From: Microscillaceae bacterium
GTDB taxonomy: Bacteria; Bacteroidota; Bacteroidia; Cytophagales; Microscillaceae
Length of the DNA stretch: 52,205 bases
Direction: 5' to 3'
NCBI GenBank assembly: GCA_025054775.1
Contig: JANWZA010000016.1
Span: 1 to 52,205 of the forward strand
The notes below the pieces were generated by a model, which saw only the letters and a program-made list of their open reading frames with translations, made no database searches and was not told the origin of the DNA. Each line of letters opens with the position of its first letter. The stretch's first letter is position 1. The position numbers and the translations under genes were made by a program. Below, piece after piece: positions 43,424-51,525 of the stretch.

Positions 43424-44704
43424 ATGCCCCAAACTGTCCTTTTGTGTGTAGATGACGATACTATCTTATTGGAAAGCCTTTACATGGAGCTCTCCCAAGA
43501 ATTTGGGACAGAACATTCCATAGAATTGGCTAATAATGGAAAAGAAGCCCTTGATTTAGTGAAAAAACTCATGCAGGAAGGCCATCTAATAGCAGTAGTT
43601 ATTTGCGATTATTTAATGCCTGACATGCGTGGCGATGAGGTTTTACATCAAGTACACAAACTTTCTCCTCAAACGCGCAATATTATGCTTACAGGGCATA
43701 GCAATTTCGAAGGCGTAGCTAATGCTATTAACCATGCTAACCTCTATCGATATATTACTAAACCTTGGCAACCTAGCGACCTCAAACTAACCGTGCGTGA
43801 GGCTATCCGCACTTTTACGCAAACTCTCCGCTTAGAAGAGCAAAAACAAATGCTAGAACAGCGTAACCGCGAACTAGAGCAAATCAAAGCTAGCCTTGAA
43901 CAAAAAGTACTAGAACGCACCTCACAACTGCACCTACAAAAGCTAGCTATTGAAGCCCAAAGAGATAAACTAGAAATGCAACGCAACCAACTAGAACTGA
44001 TTAACCAAACCAAAGATAAGTTTTTTTCTATTATTGCTCACGACCTTAAAGGACCTTTGAACTCTTTTATTGGCTTTACTACCTTGCTTAGCCAACATAT
44101 TGAATATCTTACCACAGAAGAGATTGCCAAGTTGGGCAAAGATTTGGATAAATCAGTAAAAAACTTAAAAAACTTAATTGAAAACCTGCTCACATGGGCA
44201 AGAAGCCAAACAGGTGCATTAGAATTTAACTTCTGCAAAATACCTCTGCATGAAATCGTACAAAATAATTTTACCTTGTTTGAACCCGCCGCACAAGGCA
44301 AAAATATTCACCTCTATAATCATACCCACCAAAATGATGCTGTATATGCATGGGCTGATTATAATTCCATAGATACCGTAGTAAGGAATTTACTCTCTAA
44401 CGCTATCAAATTTACTAAAGAAGAAGGGCAAGTCAATATAAAAACTTATTCACAAAACTACCACTCTTATATCGTAGTAAGCGATACAGGGGTAGGTATT
44501 CCAGAAGAAATTCAGGATAAGATATTTAGGATTGATGTAAAGTACAGCACCAAAGGCACTGCAGGGGAACTAGGAACAGGGCTAGGGCTAATGCTTTGCC
44601 ACGAGTTTGTAGTCAAAAATAGAGGTAAGATTCGCTTAGAAAGTAAAGTTAATCAAGGAACTACTTTTATCATAGAACTTCCTATTTCTGAACCTGAGGA
44701 GTAA
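43424..44704 (+). CDS. Response regulator-histidine kinase hybrid
   Basis: 426 residues from ATG 43424 (MPQTVLLCVDDD); a TTG two codons upstream is not needed. It starts with a receiver domain (about 3-125): acidic pocket D10-D12, phospho-acceptor Asp62 in ICDYLMPDM, Thr90 in MLTGHS and Lys113 in ITKPW. A long coiled coil follows (135-200, QKQMLEQRNRELEQIKASLEQ), then a HisKA domain with His206 (FFSIIAHDLKGPLNS) and a HATPase domain with N, G1 (DTGVGI) and G2 (GTGLGL) boxes. No membrane segment: a cytoplasmic kinase with an N-terminal receiver, so it is itself controlled by another kinase. It faces a second kinase gene with a 12-bp gap. Confidence 0.93.
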   Translation: MPQTVLLCVDDDTILLESLYMELSQEFGTEHSIELANNGKEALDLVKKLMQEGHLIAVVICDYLMPDMRGDEVLHQVHKLSPQTRNIMLTGHSNFEGVANAINHANLYRYITKPWQPSDLKLTVREAIRTFTQTLRLEEQKQMLEQRNRELEQIKASLEQKVLERTSQLHLQKLAIEAQRDKLEMQRNQLELINQTKDKFFSIIAHDLKGPLNSFIGFTTLLSQHIEYLTTEEIAKLGKDLDKSVKNLKNLIENLLTWARSQTGALEFNFCKIPLHEIVQNNFTLFEPAAQGKNIHLYNHTHQNDAVYAWADYNSIDTVVRNLLSNAIKFTKEEGQVNIKTYSQNYHSYIVVSDTGVGIPEEIQDKIFRIDVKYSTKGTAGELGTGLGLMLCHEFVVKNRGKIRLESKVNQGTTFIIELPISEPEE

Positions 44705-44716
44705 AAACCATAGTCC

Positions 44717-45655
44717 CTACTCGTACTTATAATAAAAATTTTTGTTAGGGATACGTACCATAAAAGCCGTCTCTACTTCGTTAGAATAAGCTAATTCAAT
44801 CCTACCTTCTAACTTTTCAGTAGCTACGCGTGCGATATACAAGCCTAAACCTGCCCCTTGCGAAAGATTAGTTGCCCGATAGAACATATTAAACAACTTC
44901 TCTTGTACTGCCTCTGAAATGGGAATACTGTTGCTCTTAACAGTAAAAACTACCTCTTCAGAAGCATTTTTTTCTATACAAATCTGCGTATAAGGGGGAA
45001 CTTCAGAGTAAGGGTTGATATGGTGAATGGTATTTTCTAATAAGGAGGTTAAAATGATTTCCAGCAAAGTAACATCAGAATAAAAATCCTGAATAGGAGT
45101 GCAAAATTCTATTTGAAATTGATTACGGTCGAAATTATCTAATATTTCAAGGTCTGTCAAAACACGGTTCAATAGTTCCTGTATATCAATCTTTTGGTAC
45201 TCAATACTTTTGTAATTCACTTTACTTACATTAGCTACTTTGAGCAGAACACGATTCATTTTTTTAGTCAAGAAATCAATTTTTTCAAAAAAATCTTGGT
45301 ATACTTCTATTGGTGCGTTCCTGTCCATACGAATAACATAGCATAAGCCCATCATAGTAGCCAGAGGGCCACGTATATCATGCGAAACGCGATAAAGAAA
45401 TGTATCTAGGGCCTCGTTAATTTTCTTATTTTGTGCTGCAATTTTCTCTTGGGCTTTGTCAAAGCTTTCTGCAGCTATTAGGAGAGCATCGCGCTGGGCC
45501 TCTATCTCCTCTTTTTGCAATTCAAGCGATTGGCTTTGTGCCGCAACTTTACTTAATTGGCGGTACAAAATAATCACCAACACTATAATAAGCAACGTAG
45601 AAAAGATAATTCCGTACAGCAGTAAAGTTTGCGTATTTTGTGTAAAGTTTGGCAC
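44717..45655 (-). CDS. Membrane sensor histidine kinase
   Basis: 312 residues. The only reasonable start is GTG 45653-45655; upstream codons lead to a stop and no ATG precedes the TM. One TM helix (LLLYGIIFSTLLIIVLVIILYRQL, about 11-34) precedes a coiled coil (LELQKEEIEAQRDALLIAAESFDKAQEKIAAQ). A HisKA helix then reads FLYRVSHDIRGPLATMMGL, with its His near residue 91. The HATPase part has a degenerate N box (LLENTIHHINPYSEV) and a G2 box QGAGLGLYIA; a clear G1 DxGxG is missing (VKSNSIPIS instead), so kinase activity is uncertain. The coiled coil motif EAQRD...QRNQL-like resembles the neighbouring kinase, suggesting related origins. Confidence 0.88.
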   Translation of the reverse strand: MPNFTQNTQTLLLYGIIFSTLLIIVLVIILYRQLSKVAAQSQSLELQKEEIEAQRDALLIAAESFDKAQEKIAAQNKKINEALDTFLYRVSHDIRGPLATMMGLCYVIRMDRNAPIEVYQDFFEKIDFLTKKMNRVLLKVANVSKVNYKSIEYQKIDIQELLNRVLTDLEILDNFDRNQFQIEFCTPIQDFYSDVTLLEIILTSLLENTIHHINPYSEVPPYTQICIEKNASEEVVFTVKSNSIPISEAVQEKLFNMFYRATNLSQGAGLGLYIARVATEKLEGRIELAYSNEVETAFMVRIPNKNFYYKYE

Positions 45656-45766
45656 AATACGTAAGCTATTTTAGGGTAGATGTTTCGTGCAAATATATAA
45701 AATCTCTTAAAATAATATGTATTTTTGCTGTAAAAACCTCAAAAACCCCTGTTTTTTTTTAAGTGC

Positions 45767-46435
45767 ATGAATATATTTATCCATCAAACTCAGATTAAAA
45801 TTAGTAATAAATCTGCTTATCAATTTTCTATAAAAAAATATATCTTTATAGATGCCACTCAACAAGACTGGGACGTAAATAAACTTTTGGGCAATGTTGT
45901 ATTCCAAAACTTGTCTTGGGAGGCTGTACAAGAAATTTTATCGTTTCTTATTCAAAATCCGGAAAATAAAATAAAAAAAATTGTTATTCTTACTCACGAT
46001 AAAAGGGCATTGTGCCAGAAAATTAAATCTGAGTTTCACCTCTTGCAAGCTTCTGGAGGAATTGTACAAAAGGACAAGCAAGTCCTTATGATTTATCGTT
46101 TAGGAAAGTGGGACTTGCCCAAAGGCAAGTTAGAACCTAACGAAAAATTTAGCCTCGCTGCTGTGCGCGAAATAGAAGAAGAAACAGGCATTAAAGCTGA
46201 AATAGTGAAAAAAATTACAACTACATGGCACTTTTATTGGCAAGACAATCAGAAGATATTAAAACAAACTAAATGGTATTGGCTTCTATGCCAAGAAGAG
46301 AGCCAAACCAAGCCACAAACAGAAGAAAATATAGAAAAAATCACGTGGGTAAGTCGTGAGCAACTCCCTGATTTGCTCAAAGAGAGTTATGCCTCTATTG
46401 CTTTTGTATTTCGTAGATTTATGAAGATTAAGTAA
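45767..46435 (+). CDS. NUDIX hydrolase
   Basis: 222 residues. The NUDIX domain begins near residue 93. The Nudix box G120-x5-E126-x7-REIEEETGI (R134, E135, E138, E139, G141) is complete and preceded by VLMIYRLGKWDLPKG. A further about 90 N-terminal residues have alternating strands and helices (KYIFIDATQQDWDVNKLLGN, KIVILTHDKRALCQKIKSEF), a domain of unknown role. The substrate is a nucleoside diphosphate derivative of unknown type. ATG 45767 is chosen; the upstream bases are AT-rich without Shine-Dalgarno. A possible terminator follows. Confidence 0.93.
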   Translation: MNIFIHQTQIKISNKSAYQFSIKKYIFIDATQQDWDVNKLLGNVVFQNLSWEAVQEILSFLIQNPENKIKKIVILTHDKRALCQKIKSEFHLLQASGGIVQKDKQVLMIYRLGKWDLPKGKLEPNEKFSLAAVREIEEETGIKAEIVKKITTTWHFYWQDNQKILKQTKWYWLLCQEESQTKPQTEENIEKITWVSREQLPDLLKESYASIAFVFRRFMKIK

Positions 46436-46458
46436 TCTTCAAGAGGGGGTGATGATTA

Positions 46459-46492
46459 TTTTGGTTTTAATTTTGACGTAAAAAAGCCAAAA
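46459..46492 (+). terminator. Possible terminator after the NUDIX gene
   Basis: TTTTGGTTTT and AAAAAAGCCAAAA pair with one mismatch around an about 12-nt loop, followed by CATTTTTG, 24 bp after the stop. Confidence 0.45.
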
Positions 46493-46687
46493 CATTTTTG
46501 AATTTAACAACCTAAATAATTCTAAAATTATAATTTGAGCTTCTTAACAGAAACATAACAAAGAGAAAGTTTAGAAAATTTTAGAAATTTACACCATTTA
46601 TAGCGAAAGCACTATTAACAAAAAACAACAATATTTTTAAGAACCAAACTTGAAATTTGAACAAGCATACAAAAGATAAAAAAGCTC

Positions 46688-48253
46688 ATGCACTCTGAAT
46701 ATTTGCCTAAACAGATTGCTGTTCCTATATTATTAGTTTCTGTTTGTATTATTGCAATATGTGGTATTTTATATGAACTGCTTATCAGCACCATCTCCTC
46801 TTATTTTTTAGGAAGTAGTGTATTTCATTTTTCGCTTACTATTGGGCTTTTCTTGTCATTTATGGGCTTAGGGGCGTATATTTCCAAATTTCTAAAAGAT
46901 GAAAACTTACTTAATGGTTTTATTATGATTGAAATTTGGCTCGGCTTTATTGGCGGGGCCTCGGGTAGCATCTTATATAGCAGTTATGCTCTCACTGAAA
47001 ACTATTACATTTATGCTTTTGTGCTTATTGCCATTATCGGTACATTAGTTGGGTTGGAAATCCCTGTTTTGGCACGTATCGTAAAGCATTATTTTGATTT
47101 GAAGGAAACTTTAGCTCAAGTGCTTTCTTTTGATTATTTGGGAGCATTAATTGCTTCGGTGATTTTTCCATTGTTTTTGTTACCCTATTTAGGCTTCTTA
47201 CGAACTTCATTTTTTATTGGCTTGCTCAACCTGACGGTAGGTATTTTCAACTTGTGGCTATTTAGAGAACAAATTTGGCTTTGGCAACGCAAACTTATTT
47301 TGGTAGGTATGGCATTTGTGCTATATGTAGCTGGTTTTATTTATGCTTTTGGAATTAGTGCATACTTTGAGCAATTTCTTTACCAAGATGAAATTATACT
47401 CACCGAACAAAGCCCTTACCAACGTATCGTTGTTACGCAATGGAAAGATGACATACGATTATATCTGAACGGGAATTTACAATTTTGTGCTATTGACGAG
47501 TACCGCTATCATGAAAGTTTAGTGCATATCCCTTTAGCGGCTACTCCGCAAGTCAAAAATGTACTCGTACTGGGTGGGGGTGATGGGTTGGCTGTGCGTG
47601 AAATTCTCAAGCATAGTAAGGTGGAAAAAATACACGTAGTAGATTTAGACCAAGCTATGACCGACTTGGGCAGAAAACATCATCTCTTTAAGAAACTCAA
47701 TAAAAATGCTTTTGATAGCCCTAAAGTACAAATTTTTAACCAAGATGCACACAAGTTTTTAGAGCAAACGAACAATTTTTACGACCTTATTATCATTGAC
47801 TTGCCTGACCCTAACGATGTGAATTTAGCCAAACTTTATACGCAAGAGTTTTATCAATTAGTTAGTCGTCGCCTTTCGGAGTTTGGAGCAATGGTTACGC
47901 AGTCAAGCTCACCATTTTTTGCGCGAGAGGCTTTTTGGTGTATCAATCATACTTTGAAAAAAGTGTTCACTAATGTTGTGCCTTATACTGTAAATGTGCC
48001 TTCATTTGGGCAATGGGGCTTCAATATGGCAAGTCGCAGAGGATTAAACCCACCTAATTTGATCCAACAAGTCCAAACCCAGTTATTTGAAACTTCTCCT
48101 AAAAAAGAATTTCATTTCCTAAATAAAGCCGTCATTCCCACGCTTTTTGTATTTGATGAGGATATGAGCGAAATTCCTACGGCAATCAATCAACTTAATA
48201 CGCAAAAAATCGTGCATTACTACGAAAAAGGTTGGCGAAAATGGAATGATTAA
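46688..48253 (+). CDS. Membrane-anchored spermidine-synthase-like protein
   Basis: 521 residues. The N-terminal about 220 residues hold seven or so membrane helices (VPILLVSVCIIAICGILYELLISTISSYFLG opens, the typical GxxYELLxSTxSSYxLG start of this class). The C-terminal about 300 residues form a spermidine/spermine synthase (Rossmann methyltransferase-like) domain: QSPYQRIVV, LYLNGNLQFCAIDEYRYHESLVHIP, VLVLGGGDGLAVREILKH (AdoMet-type GGGDG), HVVDLDQAM and LIIIDLPDPND. The core motifs match aminopropyltransferases; many members with the membrane half have unknown physiological products. A hairpin lies between it and the convergent M42 peptidase gene. Confidence 0.92.
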   Translation: MHSEYLPKQIAVPILLVSVCIIAICGILYELLISTISSYFLGSSVFHFSLTIGLFLSFMGLGAYISKFLKDENLLNGFIMIEIWLGFIGGASGSILYSSYALTENYYIYAFVLIAIIGTLVGLEIPVLARIVKHYFDLKETLAQVLSFDYLGALIASVIFPLFLLPYLGFLRTSFFIGLLNLTVGIFNLWLFREQIWLWQRKLILVGMAFVLYVAGFIYAFGISAYFEQFLYQDEIILTEQSPYQRIVVTQWKDDIRLYLNGNLQFCAIDEYRYHESLVHIPLAATPQVKNVLVLGGGDGLAVREILKHSKVEKIHVVDLDQAMTDLGRKHHLFKKLNKNAFDSPKVQIFNQDAHKFLEQTNNFYDLIIIDLPDPNDVNLAKLYTQEFYQLVSRRLSEFGAMVTQSSSPFFAREAFWCINHTLKKVFTNVVPYTVNVPSFGQWGFNMASRRGLNPPNLIQQVQTQLFETSPKKEFHFLNKAVIPTLFVFDEDMSEIPTAINQLNTQKIVHYYEKGWRKWND

Positions 48254-48316
48254 CCTTTGAAGTCATTCAATCAACTTTAAGATTTTTTAACTAGTTTATG
48301 CTGTATAATGCTTAAC

Positions 48317-48364
48317 TTTCCTGACTGCTAATAGCTAACTTGCAAGCATTAAACAGTCAGGAAA
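48317..48364. terminator. Hairpin between convergent genes
   Basis: TTTCCTGACTG (48317-48327) is perfectly complementary to CAGTCAGGAAA (48354-48364). The 26-nt loop is long; CTTTTTT follows about 12 bp later on the plus strand. Likely a bidirectional terminator for the spermidine-synthase-like and M42 genes. Confidence 0.5.
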
Positions 48365-48412
48365 CATAAGCCTAACTTTTTTATGCTTCTAGATTAGAAG
48401 GAACGAGCACTA

Positions 48413-49480
48413 TTAGTGAAAATACTGAAAATCATAACCTGCTTTGAACTGCACCAAAAATTCATAAAATAACCGAATAACTGCCTCTACATCGTCCTTG
48501 TGTGCCATTTCTACGGTAGTATGCATATACTTCAAAGGAATGGAAATAAGTGCAGCAGGTGTACCAAAGTTTGCGTAGGCAAAAGAGTCGGTATCGGTGC
48601 CTGTGGTGCGCGAAGAGGCTTGCCGTTGGATAGGAATTTGGTTTTTCTCTGCCACTTCAATCAACATATCGCGTAGCTTGGCTTGGATAGGCGGTGCATA
48701 TGAAATAACTGCTCCTTTGCCTGCTTTAATATCTCCATGCTTTTTCTTGTCATATGCAGGTGAGTGGGTTTCATGGGTAACATCTACAATTACAGCAACG
48801 TCAGGTTTGATGCGTCTTGCCATCATTTCTGCCCCGCGAAGTCCAATTTCCTCTTGTACAGAATTGACTACGTAAAGAGCATAATCTAATTTTACATGGT
48901 TTTCTTTCAATCTGCGAGCAACCTCGGCAATAATGTATCCGCCCAAACGGTTATCCAAGGCTCTCCCCACGTAATAACGGTTATTTAGTTCTCTTAAATC
49001 GCCCTCAAAAGTTACAATCGTTCCTACGTGAACCCCCAAAGCAAGCACCTCGTCCTTGGAACTGCAACCAATATCAATAAAAATATTTTTCACTTCGGGT
49101 TTAGGGTCATCTTTTTCGTCAGTTCTTACGTGAATAGCCGCCCAACCAAATACACCTTGCACGATGCCATTTTTGGTATGTAAATGGGCTTTCATAGAAG
49201 GAGCAATGAGTGCGTCAGAGCCGCCATTGCGAATTACGTAGATATAGCCATCGTCAGTGATATAATGCACAAACCAAGAGATTTCGTCAGCATGGGCTTC
49301 TATCACCACTTTATAGCTCGCTTCTGGATTGATAATAGCCGCTACTGAACCAAATGTATCTATGATATAACTATCGGTGTAATTTTTTACATAGTTGAGC
49401 CAAATTTGTTGCCCTTGGCTTTCTGCTCCAACAGGTGCATTAGCATTTAGGTATTGATATAAAAATTCTTGTGAGGTCAT
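48413..49480 (-). CDS. M42-family metallopeptidase
   Basis: 355 residues from ATG 49478-49480 (MTSQEFLYQYLNANAPVG). The TTG extension to 49567 lies upstream of the promoter and is rejected. M42 dinuclear aminopeptidases (glutamyl/leucyl type, dodecameric TET assemblies) have a conserved ligand set that is seen here: His in VVIEAHADEISW, Asp in VGRALDNRLGGYI, Glu-Glu in VNSVQEEIGLRGAEM, Asp in VAVIVDVTHETH and His in TTVEMAHKDDV. RTTGTDTDSFAYANFGTPAALISIPLKYMHTTVEM is the family C-terminal block. Cytoplasmic peptide turnover is the expected role. Confidence 0.95.
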   Translation of the reverse strand: MTSQEFLYQYLNANAPVGAESQGQQIWLNYVKNYTDSYIIDTFGSVAAIINPEASYKVVIEAHADEISWFVHYITDDGYIYVIRNGGSDALIAPSMKAHLHTKNGIVQGVFGWAAIHVRTDEKDDPKPEVKNIFIDIGCSSKDEVLALGVHVGTIVTFEGDLRELNNRYYVGRALDNRLGGYIIAEVARRLKENHVKLDYALYVVNSVQEEIGLRGAEMMARRIKPDVAVIVDVTHETHSPAYDKKKHGDIKAGKGAVISYAPPIQAKLRDMLIEVAEKNQIPIQRQASSRTTGTDTDSFAYANFGTPAALISIPLKYMHTTVEMAHKDDVEAVIRLFYEFLVQFKAGYDFQYFH

Positions 49481-49515
49481 ATTTTTTTTAAGGTTTAAGT
49501 ATGAATTTGAATTTT

Positions 49516-49548
49516 CAAAGTTAATATTTTTTGCAGCAGAATAACAAA
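49516..49548 (-). promoter_or_regulatory. Promoter of the M42 peptidase gene
   Basis: Minus strand TTTG (49545-49548), a 21-bp spacer and TAACTTTG (49516-49523), followed by a leader of about 30 nt to the ATG at 49480. The match decides against the TTG start at 49567. Confidence 0.6.
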
Positions 49549-49699
49549 AATGAAAAATAACCCTCAATCTTTACGATAGGTTACCTACTAATTTGTAATA
49601 GTGGTTCAGAATGTGTGAAAGTGGTAATTTCTTTGCTAAAACATAACTTTAGTAAACAATACGATTACGAAATTTTGTTTAGAATTGAAATACTAATTT

Positions 49700-50371
49700 C
49701 TATTTTTGTTCTAACTTGCAAACTGAGACTAATGCCCTTTTAAGCAACTTTGGAGGGGTAAACCGACTGCACCAAGGGTTATCCTTTATGACAAATCGCC
49801 AAGGCAAAAGTGCATCTTCTTGGGCATAATCTACACCAATGCGCGTAGTAGTTACTATTTGCGCTGCTGCAAGTGGTTCAGCATTTTCAATCCAAATATA
49901 AGGAGAGTGGGCAAGGTGTATGCCATTGTGCATTTTGCTTATGCCCAAAGCAACAGACACTATCCCAGGTCCAGCAGTAAGTTTAGGTGAAAGTTGAGCA
50001 AGTTTTCGTCTTTGTAACATAATTTCTATACCTTCAGTAGGTTGAATAGCACGAATAAGCACTGCATCGGCTTTACCCTCAACATTTGTAACCACATTAA
50101 AAAGGTGATGCATACCATAGCACAAATAAATATAAGCTGTCCCTCCCTCTCGATACATTACTTCAGTACGCTTAGTAAATTTGCCTAAATGCGCATGGCA
50201 TGCTCTGTCCCTTTCGCCACAATAAGCTTCGGTTTCCACAATGATACCTGCGGTGCGTTGCCCTTCAAAGCAAGTTACCAGGGTCTTGCCTAAAAGTTCA
50301 CGCGCAATTTGCACCACATCAGAGCGAGTATAAAAATTAGTAGGCAAACGATTATCTTGAAAACCAATCAT
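49700..50371 (-). CDS. 3-methyladenine DNA glycosylase (AAG/MPG type)
   Basis: Base-excision-repair enzyme that removes alkylated purines such as 3-methyladenine and hypoxanthine. 223 residues with the AAG fold markers: DVVQIARELLGKTLVTCF (N-terminal helix and strand), IIVETEAYCGERDRACHA (catalytic Glu46), RTEVMYREGGTAYIYLCYGMHHLFNVVT (the conserved YxCYGMHxxFNV segment) and KLTAGPGIVSVALGI. It starts 8 bp after the stop of the efflux-adaptor gene, so the genes are probably co-transcribed despite unrelated roles. Confidence 0.96.
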   Translation of the reverse strand: MIGFQDNRLPTNFYTRSDVVQIARELLGKTLVTCFEGQRTAGIIVETEAYCGERDRACHAHLGKFTKRTEVMYREGGTAYIYLCYGMHHLFNVVTNVEGKADAVLIRAIQPTEGIEIMLQRRKLAQLSPKLTAGPGIVSVALGISKMHNGIHLAHSPYIWIENAEPLAAAQIVTTTRIGVDYAQEDALLPWRFVIKDNPWCSRFTPPKLLKRALVSVCKLEQK

Positions 50372-50379
50372 TTACTTTT

Positions 50380-51513
50380 TTATCTTTTGTCAGGTAATAC
50401 TAACTCGTCTTGTTCGGAAAGTCCTGAAACAATTTGTACAAATTCTAAATCTTCTACTCCGATTTTCACCTCCTTGCGTCGTGGTTGATTTTTAAGTTGC
50501 ACATAAGCCTTATCTCCTTCTTTTTTGAGATAAATTTTAGGAATAACTAAGGCTTTTTCTACATTTTTGATAATAATATTTGCCTCAACCGAAATACCTG
50601 AAAGTATTTTATTAAGAAGTTCAGAAGAATTGATATTCAAATCAACTAATACTTTTACGGTTTTGCTTGCGGTAGATACAGTGGGATAAATTTCTTTAAC
50701 AGTTCCGTTAAGAAATTGTGGTATAGCGTCGGCTTTGAGCAATACTGCTTGTCCGAGTTGTATTTTGTAAATATCATCCTCATCTACCATCACCTCAGCC
50801 TCAAAATTTTGCACATCCCCAATTTCATAAAGTAATGCATTTTGAAAAACTAATTCTCCTTTTTTAGGAAAAATGTTATAAATTTTACCCTTCTGCTCAG
50901 CTTTGATGTTAAAATCCTCTTGGTTAGCTACAAGAGCTTGCCAAGAGAGCAGGGCATTGAGAGAGCGATTTTCTAGGTCCTCGCGTGAACTATTGAGCAA
51001 ATTTTGAGCTTTTTCGTAATTACGTTTAGCTATTTCGTATTGCGTTTTGGCTTGGTCTAATTGGTTGGCAGTAGTAGCGTTTTGTTGGTACAAATTGAGC
51101 AAACGAAAGTAATTCACCGAGTCATTTTGTAACTTAATGCGTGCATTTTCTACGTCATTTCTTAGGGCTTGGAGAGTAGCCTGGTCAAGGCGAGCATTTT
51201 TTTGGGCTAATTTGGCGGTATTTTCACTAATTTGTATGTTCTTTTCGTTAGTTTTGTTAGCAATTTGTAAGATAGGGGTATTGATGTCTACCTCTTGTCC
51301 TACTTTGACAAAGATATTAGTAACATAACCTACCACTTTACTTGCAACAACTTGTCTGTTTTTAGGATAAATTTTGCCTGAAGCATATACTGCTTCAATA
51401 ATTTTACGATAATGCGGTTGCACCGAAGTTTGTTTGGTTTGGCAGGCAGTAAAAAGCAAAAAAACCAACACTGAAAAGCGAAGGATTTTTTGGTACAAAG
51501 TCTTAAAAATCAT
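50380..51513 (-). CDS. Efflux periplasmic adaptor (HlyD/RND-ABC membrane fusion protein)
   Basis: 377 residues. The signal ends in LLFTACQ, with lipobox Cys24, so an inner-membrane lipoprotein adaptor is likely. The order fits membrane fusion proteins: beta-strand VYASGKIYPKNRQVVASKVVGYVTNIFVKVGQEV (lipoyl half), a long helical hairpin (about residues 100-200; IQISENTAKLAQKNARLDQATLQ... and NQLDQAKTQYEIAKRNYEKAQNLL), a second lipoyl half (IKAEQKGKIYNIFPKKGELV), a beta-barrel and a C-terminal part ending LVLPDKR. No RND or ABC partner is adjacent in the window; a MacB-type permease lies 39 kb away. It follows the universal-stress-protein gene after 12 bp. Confidence 0.9.
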   Translation of the reverse strand: MIFKTLYQKILRFSVLVFLLFTACQTKQTSVQPHYRKIIEAVYASGKIYPKNRQVVASKVVGYVTNIFVKVGQEVDINTPILQIANKTNEKNIQISENTAKLAQKNARLDQATLQALRNDVENARIKLQNDSVNYFRLLNLYQQNATTANQLDQAKTQYEIAKRNYEKAQNLLNSSREDLENRSLNALLSWQALVANQEDFNIKAEQKGKIYNIFPKKGELVFQNALLYEIGDVQNFEAEVMVDEDDIYKIQLGQAVLLKADAIPQFLNGTVKEIYPTVSTASKTVKVLVDLNINSSELLNKILSGISVEANIIIKNVEKALVIPKIYLKKEGDKAYVQLKNQPRRKEVKIGVEDLEFVQIVSGLSEQDELVLPDKR

Positions 51514-51525
51514 TTCACTGAATAT

